DNA of 11,349 nt, from assembly GCA_041658465.1 (NCBI GenBank), contig JBBAAC010000067.1:1-11349 (forward strand), written 5' to 3'. Position numbers and translations under genes: made by a program. The DNA is from JAJZQH01 sp041658465 (GTDB lineage Bacteria > UBA10199 > 2-02-FULL-44-16 > JAAZCA01). Below the pieces are notes generated by a model. That model searched no databases. It saw nothing but the letters and a program-made list of their open reading frames with translations, and was not told the DNA's origin. Shown here piece after piece: positions 6,888 to 11,349 of this stretch (the stretch's first letter is position 1; each line of letters opens with the position of its first letter).

Positions 6888-7313
6888 TCAGATCCCCATG
6901 ACTTTCACGATCACGCGCTTTCTGCGCTGGCCGTCGAACTCGGCGTAGTAGACTTGCTCCCATGGCCCGAGATCGAGCTTCCCATTCGTGATCGGCAGCA
7001 TGACCTGATGGCCGAGTGTGAGATTCCACAGATGCGCGTAGCCGTTGGTCTCGCCGGTTCGGTGGTGGCGGTAGTCCTTCTTCATCGGCGCGATGTTCTT
7101 GAGCCACTCCTCGATGTCCGCGATGAGTCCGGACTCTGCATCATTCACATAGACGGCAGCGGTAATGTGCATGGCAGAGACCAGCGCCATGCCATCTGTG
7201 ACACCGCTCTTCTCTACGACGCGCTCCACCTCGTCGGTGATATTGATGAACTCGTGAAGCTTCTTGGTCTGGAACCAGAGGTAGTCGGTGTGGCAGATAG
7301 CAGGACTGGTCAT
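6888..7313 (-). CDS. yjbQ: YjbQ family protein (UPF0047)
   Basis: A compact 141-residue protein with the family's conserved points: MHITAAVYVNDAESGLIAD (48-66), NGYAHLWNLTLGHQVMLPI (90-108) and LGPWEQVYYAEFDGQRRKRV (115-134). Members of this family are small trimeric enzymes-like proteins; the E. coli protein has been reported to have weak thiamine-phosphate synthase activity, but the physiological reaction is unsettled. The start at 7311-7313 immediately follows the TAA of the upstream small gene (TAAATG), with GAGG about 5 nt before it inside that gene. It is the last gene of a three-gene minus-strand operon headed by an ATPase, an unusual setting because yjbQ genes are normally found with housekeeping genes. 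Confidence 0.9.
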   Translation of the reverse strand: MTSPAICHTDYLWFQTKKLHEFINITDEVERVVEKSGVTDGMALVSAMHITAAVYVNDAESGLIADIEEWLKNIAPMKKDYRHHRTGETNGYAHLWNLTLGHQVMLPITNGKLDLGPWEQVYYAEFDGQRRKRVIVKVMGI

Positions 7314-7556
7314 TTATGCCTCGCTCGGTTCATATTTGTCCCCCGGTTCCACTCGGATATAAATCCGCTTGGGCGAATATCGAGATGTCGTGGGGCCATA
7401 TTCTTCGTCAAGAAGTCTGAGGAATTGCGCAAAACATTCCACCTCATCTTCATATTTTTCCTGGTATACGATTTCCTCTGCTTCGCTGCTCTCCTCTGCG
7501 GATTGGCGGACGTTCAGAATCACACCATTTTTGACTCTCCTGATCTCGAATTGCAT
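7314..7556 (-). CDS. Small acidic conserved-type protein of unknown function
   Basis: An 80-residue protein if started at 7554-7556 (MQFEIRRVKNGVIL). I chose this start because GGAGGAG lies 3 nt before it, whereas the ATG at 7566-7568, which overlaps the ATPase stop as TAATG, has no Shine-Dalgarno. The N-terminal part looks like two beta strands, the middle is a very acidic helix (EESSEAEEIVYQEKYEDEVE, then FAQFLRLLDEEYG), and the C-terminus is a basic strand-like segment SRYSPKRIYIRVEPGDKYE. I do not recognise a named family. It sits between the ATPase and YjbQ genes with almost no spacing, so a role tied to the ATPase (cofactor, adaptor or antitoxin-like partner) is possible but unproven. 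Its last 20 or so codons are duplicated at 10437-10541. Confidence 0.8.
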   Translation of the reverse strand: MQFEIRRVKNGVILNVRQSAEESSEAEEIVYQEKYEDEVECFAQFLRLLDEEYGPTTSRYSPKRIYIRVEPGDKYEPSEA

Positions 7557-7567
7557 GGTCTCCTCCA

Positions 7568-8764
7568 TTACACCAGATACCCGAGTAGAAAGAGCGGCCT
7601 TCGGTCGCCATGGATATCGACAGAATCCGTCAGGCGTATCTTTTCCTTGGCGCTGAAATCCTTGAACTGCGTCCGGCCCTTTCCCTTCCCCCCGACTTCG
7701 ATCACAAGGTCGCCTTTTTCTTCCTGAAGCAGAAAATCCGGGGTTTTCATGCCGCGTGTTGATTTGAGGTAATGGAGTTCTCTGCCGGACATGGCAATGG
7801 CCTCGACAGCAAAATCCTCGCGGAGCGCTCCGATCGCTTCATCGTACGGCTTGAACAGGAGGCGATAGGGGACGCACATGAGCACCTTGGGCTCTTGCAG
7901 GACATTGGTGCCGTGCGGGAAGAGGGGGGCGAGGACAAAGCTCTTGGCAAGCAAGTGAATGTACTGTTCGGCCTTGTATTTGGTGATGCCCACGTTCTGG
8001 GCAACGGAGGAATAATTGATTCCGTCCACCGGCGACCTTCCGATGAACGTCACCACCTTCTCCAGCAGATCGATTTCATCGGTTGCCAGCCGCATGATGA
8101 GCGGCACATCACGGCGGATGATTTTCTCCAGCACATTTTTCAGCAGTGGCAGGACATCCGGTTCTTCCAGTGAAAATGGATACAGTTCTCCCTTGAGGTA
8201 ACCCTCAAACGCATGGCCCCATTGCAGATGCTCGTCCGCCCACCTTCGATGAACGATGTCATCGATCGTAAGCGTCGGGAGATCGACGCCCTTCGCAAAT
8301 ATGAGATATTCACGGAATGAAAAGGGGTAGAGTGTGATGAGCTTCACGCGTCTTGAGAGGTCGTGCGCTGATTCCGCGATGGCCAGAGCGACGGAACTGG
8401 TGAAGACAATTCGGACGCTCAGAAAATCGAATATCTTCTTAAGTTCGCCCTCGAAATGTTTGTGATAATGGATTTCGTCCAGGAGCAGGCTCTTGAAGTG
8501 GTATTTTTCGACGAGCGTCTTTGCGGTCTCAAACAGATTCAGCTCTCCCAGGGAATCAAGCGAGAGATAGCAAGCGCCCTCCTGCTGGACGGCCATCTGC
8601 TTTAGGATGACGGTTTTTCCAGAACCTCGAGGCCCCACGATTCCAGTGAAATGCCTTCCCAGAGAAGAGATGAGGCGTTGATACGAGGGTGTTCGTTTTC
8701 TTGTGTAACGCCTGCCGTCCTCTTTGGCGAGCTGATCCAAACGCAGGATTTCCTGGAGTTCCAT
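7568..8764 (-). CDS. P-loop ATPase of the AAA_14/DUF4143 type
   Basis: 398 residues. Walker A GPRGSGKT (44-51), Walker B SLLLDEIH (92-99), a sensor-like VFTSSVA (120-126), and the hallmark LYPFSFREYL (145-154) of the AAA_14/DUF4143 group. A winged-helix-like middle (about 220-290) leads to a C-terminal domain with TPDF (341-344) and VIEVGGKGKG (354-363), reminiscent of the degenerate PD-(D/E)xK nuclease fold in this group. The group is widespread, often mobile or in defence and toxin-antitoxin settings, and its molecular job is mostly unknown. The start at 8762-8764 has no Shine-Dalgarno, and a -10-like element lies only 6 nt upstream. First gene of the ATPase, small protein, YjbQ operon. Confidence 0.9.
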   Translation of the reverse strand: MELQEILRLDQLAKEDGRRYTRKRTPSYQRLISSLGRHFTGIVGPRGSGKTVILKQMAVQQEGACYLSLDSLGELNLFETAKTLVEKYHFKSLLLDEIHYHKHFEGELKKIFDFLSVRIVFTSSVALAIAESAHDLSRRVKLITLYPFSFREYLIFAKGVDLPTLTIDDIVHRRWADEHLQWGHAFEGYLKGELYPFSLEEPDVLPLLKNVLEKIIRRDVPLIMRLATDEIDLLEKVVTFIGRSPVDGINYSSVAQNVGITKYKAEQYIHLLAKSFVLAPLFPHGTNVLQEPKVLMCVPYRLLFKPYDEAIGALREDFAVEAIAMSGRELHYLKSTRGMKTPDFLLQEEKGDLVIEVGGKGKGRTQFKDFSAKEKIRLTDSVDIHGDRRPLFLLGYLV

Positions 8765-8770
8765 GTCATA

Positions 8771-8800
8771 AGATTACAACGCAAGCAGGCCTCTTGTCAA
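8771..8800 (-). promoter_or_regulatory. Putative promoter of the ATPase operon
   Basis: On the minus strand, a perfect -35 TTGACA (8800-8795), 18-bp spacer and -10 TAATCT (8776-8771). The -10 ends 6 nt before the ATPase ATG, so the transcript would begin at the start codon (leaderless). A perfect palindrome ATATGCATAT (8817-8826) lies 16 bp upstream of the -35 and could be a protein-binding site. Confidence 0.5.
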
Positions 8801-8998
8801 CAAATTAAACGTAATGATATGCATATTGTCCAATAGATTGACTAATTGACGCTTAAGGCCCAAAGACAAGATTTTTCAGGCACGAGTGCCAAAATGTAAA
8901 AAATCGAAAAAAGAAGAAACTACGCAACGTTTCTTTTTTTTGACGATAATTATGGATGTAGGGGGAACGGATGAAGGCGGGAATAAGGAGGTATGAGA
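8801..8998. other. AT-rich intergenic stretch upstream of the ATPase operon
   Basis: No convincing gene. It holds the palindrome ATATGCATAT (8817-8826), two closely spaced TTGAC words (about 8836-8848), a small GGCAC-GA-GTGCC hairpin near 8879-8890, and an A/T-rich stem AAGAAAC/GTTTCTT (8914-8935) followed by eight T on the plus strand and a T-rich tail on the minus strand. That last structure could act as a weak terminator in either direction. Confidence 0.5.
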
Positions 8999-9289
8999 AT
9001 GAAGATTCTTGATGGTTTCCCATGTGAGTTCGCTTCACGGACCGCAGCCCCTGTGCGAGATGATCGTGAATCAACTACGCAAACAAGTGATTGTCCCGAA
9101 GTCAAAGACCTTTCTCCCCGATATCGATCTGACCCCGTTCTCGTGAAACTCTTTGAGTCTGCGAGACGCTGCGATTGCCCCCGCATCTTCCAGAAACCGG
9201 TTCCAAAAGAGGACCTACAAAGGATCTTCTTTGCCCTGAAAGAACACGGCCCGCCCCGCGCGGGCCGTTTTTTTGAGGGGGTTCAGTAG
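8999..9289 (+). CDS. Doubtful small ORF with strong RBS and internal terminator
   Basis: An open frame of 96 codons beginning MKILDGFPCEF. AAGGAGGT ends 1 nt before an ATG at 8993 and 7 nt before the ATG at 8999, so the second ATG is the better start. No family is recognised; the product has four Cys, two of them in a CDC motif (RRCDCPRIF), and no signal peptide or membrane segment. The main doubt is at the end: a strong intrinsic terminator (9246-9274) lies inside the frame, 13 nt before the stop, so most transcripts would lack a stop codon. The gene may be frameshifted, since TGA codons in the other two frames lie at 9237 and 9274, on either side of the terminator. It is convergent with the nucleotidyltransferase gene and otherwise isolated. 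Confidence 0.4.
   Translation: MKILDGFPCEFASRTAAPVRDDRESTTQTSDCPEVKDLSPRYRSDPVLVKLFESARRCDCPRIFQKPVPKEDLQRIFFALKEHGPPRAGRFFEGVQ
9246..9274 (+). terminator. Strong intrinsic terminator
   Basis: A perfect 9-bp stem ACGGCCCGC (9246-9254) / GCGGGCCGT (9260-9268), 5-nt loop, then seven T (9268-9274). The minus strand lacks a T-run after the stem, so it acts mainly for plus-strand transcripts, although the stem directly follows the nucleotidyltransferase stop codon on the minus strand. Confidence 0.88.
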
Positions 9290-9291
9290 AT

Positions 9292-10323
9292 TTATCGTAT
9301 GATTCGCTCAATCACTTTTGTGGCTAATTCCGGAAGCAGCCCGCCAGCCTCGGCAAGTAGCTTTGACCATTTTTTTCCGCGACCAGCCGCATCCTTCCAT
9401 GCTGCCCGAAGTTCGTGTGGCTCATCGTCGGCGAGTGCTGCGATAAGCTGCGTGGACTGCAAAAGATCCTTCTGCCTCTTCGCCGATTCTGTGACAGGCC
9501 TGCGTATTGCCGTGATCATCTTATGCACTGCAAAGCGGGCAGGGTGCGGAACCTGAATCGGAACGCCGCCTGCAGGGCCGATGAGCACCGTGCGAATGGG
9601 ATCCTCGACGAGGTAATCGAGAAAAGGGAGCTGGACTGCGCCTGCCCCTTTGATGCCTCGCACAGAGACAACACCCCTTGGCCGTCCTCGCAGCGGGACC
9701 AGAAGGTCAATCCTGACGCCTTCGGATGAAACAAAGGATGAGGAAGGGTAGCCGTGATCGAGCGCCGGAACTGCGCGGAAATGTAGGCCGGTCTCCTTGA
9801 GCATCTGAGGGATGTCGATGGGAGCTGAGACTGTGACATCGATTCCGCTTTCACTTACGATATCGATGTCCTCCGTTCTTGTTGACGCCTTCTCAAATAT
9901 TTCACCCAGGATTCCGGCATAGGCGATGAAGGCGAGCGTCCCGATGAGCGTCCCCCTGCCGTCGATGAGGCCTCTATCAGAGAGACAGGCTGTTACGTTT
10001 GCTACTCGCCGATCAATGCCTGGAAGCCCGCCACGCCGGAGCATTGCGGCCTGCCGGGCCTCCTTACCGAGCAGTTGGCGTAGGAGGGCTTTTTTTTCAT
10101 TTCGCTCAGTTCGATGGGACTCGACGACCTCATCGTTCTTGGTGTTCGATGGCCCGAAATATTTCTGCGCATTGCCTTGCTGGATATACCAGTAGGTGAG
10201 GCCTTTGACCTTCTTGCGCACATAGACGCTGAGCGTCCAAAACTCGCGCTCAAGCGCCGTCCGGGCAAAAACGCCTTCCTGGAACTCGGCGAACAGGGTT
10301 CTTGTGGCCAGATCGAGACGCAT
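9292..10323 (-). CDS. GSU2403-family nucleotidyltransferase-fold protein (NTP_transf_8 type)
   Basis: 343 residues. The N-terminal ~120 residues are helical with charged stretches (TERNEKKALLRQLLGKEAR). The catalytic domain has GTLAFIAY (128-135), RTEDIDIV (149-156) with Asp152 and Asp154 as the metal-binding DxD pair, and a likely third Asp206 in VRIDLLVP. The C-terminal part carries VPHPARFAVHKMI (258-270) and KRQKDLLQSTQLI (282-294), typical of this family. The catalytic residues are intact, so an active nucleotidyltransferase is expected; the substrate is unknown. Related minimal nucleotidyltransferases act as toxins that modify tRNA or proteins, but that is an analogy only. There is no Shine-Dalgarno; the promoter and two inverted operator-like sites lie directly upstream. 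Confidence 0.85.
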   Translation of the reverse strand: MRLDLATRTLFAEFQEGVFARTALEREFWTLSVYVRKKVKGLTYWYIQQGNAQKYFGPSNTKNDEVVESHRTERNEKKALLRQLLGKEARQAAMLRRGGLPGIDRRVANVTACLSDRGLIDGRGTLIGTLAFIAYAGILGEIFEKASTRTEDIDIVSESGIDVTVSAPIDIPQMLKETGLHFRAVPALDHGYPSSSFVSSEGVRIDLLVPLRGRPRGVVSVRGIKGAGAVQLPFLDYLVEDPIRTVLIGPAGGVPIQVPHPARFAVHKMITAIRRPVTESAKRQKDLLQSTQLIAALADDEPHELRAAWKDAAGRGKKWSKLLAEAGGLLPELATKVIERIIR

Positions 10324-10327
10324 GATG

Positions 10328-10370
10328 GTTATACGTATAATTCATTAAATTGCTGAAATCAACGTATAAC
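10328..10370. promoter_or_regulatory. Promoter and operator-like inverted sites of the nucleotidyltransferase gene
   Basis: On the minus strand, -35 TTGATT (10362-10357), 17-bp spacer, -10 TATACG (10339-10334); the ATG follows the -10 by 10 nt. Overlapping the -10 is a perfect 12-bp palindrome TTATACGTATAA (10329-10340). A matching half-site, ACGTATAAC (10362-10370), abuts the -35 and is the inverse of GTTATACGT (10328-10336). Centres are 29 bp apart. The arrangement suggests repression by a dimeric regulator, possibly autoregulation (inference). Confidence 0.55.
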
Positions 10371-10436
10371 TTGAATTGAAGTTGCACAAGCCACTGAAGG
10401 AAAGAAGCGGCAGAGGCAATCTCAATGCAGATGCCG

Positions 10437-10541
10437 TCACTCCGGGTTCTTTTCGTATTTATCCCCCGGTTCAACTCGGATATAAATCCGTTTGGGCGAG
10501 TACCGGGATGTCGATGCGGGCCTTTTTGTTTTATGGCTCAT
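10437..10541 (-). CDS. Truncated paralogue of the small acidic protein (34-residue ORF or remnant)
   Basis: A 34-codon frame ending in KNPE whose residues 11-30 (TSRYSPKRIYIRVEPGDKYE) are identical to the C-terminus of the small protein encoded at 7314-7556. The DNA differs at 7 of 62 positions and all seven differences are synonymous third-position changes, which shows that both lineages were under protein-level selection for some time. The first ten residues (MSHKTKRPAS) are unrelated to the full-length protein. There is no good Shine-Dalgarno. A second short frame, MKALGEKIKDEP (10569-10531), overlaps the start in another frame. It may be a short functional protein upstream of the nucleotidyltransferase, or the surviving 3' end of a recently broken gene; I cannot decide. 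Confidence 0.45.
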   Translation of the reverse strand: MSHKTKRPASTSRYSPKRIYIRVEPGDKYEKNPE

Positions 10542-10601
10542 CCTTGATCTTTTCCCCCAAAGCCTTCATATGAATTGTTGGAGTCATGAAAGGGGAACCA
10601 T

Positions 10602-11349
<748 letters not shown>

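Noticed and set aside
6954..7727. 257-codon plus-strand frame opposite yjbQ and the small protein gene
   Set aside because: It lies antisense to well-supported genes and lacks any start signal.
8853..9186. Minus-strand frames of 73 and 78 codons opposite the doubtful small ORF
   Set aside because: No ribosome-binding sites, low-complexity Phe-rich or Ser/Arg-rich composition, and one runs through the A/T-rich hairpin.
7314..10541. Element integrated into the 3' end of the small-protein gene, leaving a displaced tail
   Set aside because: The spare tail lies upstream of the intact gene rather than beyond its 3' end, and no integrase is present in the window, so the usual 3'-end integration geometry does not fit.
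10544..10572. clpB promoter TTGATC-17-CATATG
   Set aside because: The spacing is good but the -10 matches only 3 of 6; no sigma32 or CIRCE site was found, so it was not listed as a feature.

Overview
The window reads as a piece of a Gram-negative chromosome, most likely from a deltaproteobacterium-like lineage or a related uncultured group. The evidence is a BamD outer-membrane assembly lipoprotein, a periplasmic two-PDZ HtrA protease, lipobox-bearing secreted proteins, a DUF1844 protein and a GSU2403-type nucleotidyltransferase. The assignment is an inference from gene content and cannot be made firm from this sequence alone.

Layout. The minus strand from 1 to 2517 carries bamD, a cytoplasmic TPR protein and a class II fumarase cut off by the left edge. 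A 295-bp divergent gap (2518-2812) holds promoters in both directions and a nested palindromic repeat. The plus strand 2813-4655 then carries DUF1844-htrA, probably one transcript starting from a TTGACA-17-TATCAG promoter. A bidirectional terminator (4780-4818) and a palindromic repeat separate htrA from a convergent, large, acidic, calcium-binding-type thrombospondin-3-repeat lipoprotein (4833-6695).

From about 6.7 to 10.6 kb the content changes to accessory genes: a tightly packed minus-strand operon of a P-loop ATPase of the AAA_14/DUF4143 type, a small acidic protein and a YjbQ-family protein; a doubtful plus-strand small ORF with a strong intrinsic terminator inside its 3' end; and a GSU2403-family nucleotidyltransferase with operator-like palindromes on its promoter. 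A second, truncated copy of the small acidic protein gene lies beyond the nucleotidyltransferase, so 3.1 kb is bracketed by 62-bp direct repeats. The right edge enters clpB, whose 3' end lies outside the window.

Working together: bamD, htrA and the TSP3 lipoprotein point to envelope assembly, envelope quality control and surface or periplasmic structure; fumC and clpB are core metabolism and proteostasis. The 7.3-10.5 kb island is the most likely place for something undescribed. Its two larger genes, like bamD, appear to be transcribed from promoters whose -10 sits 6-8 nt from the start codon with no Shine-Dalgarno, which suggests leaderless mRNAs. Three complex palindromic repeats of twin-hairpin design also sit in the intergenic gaps of the left half.
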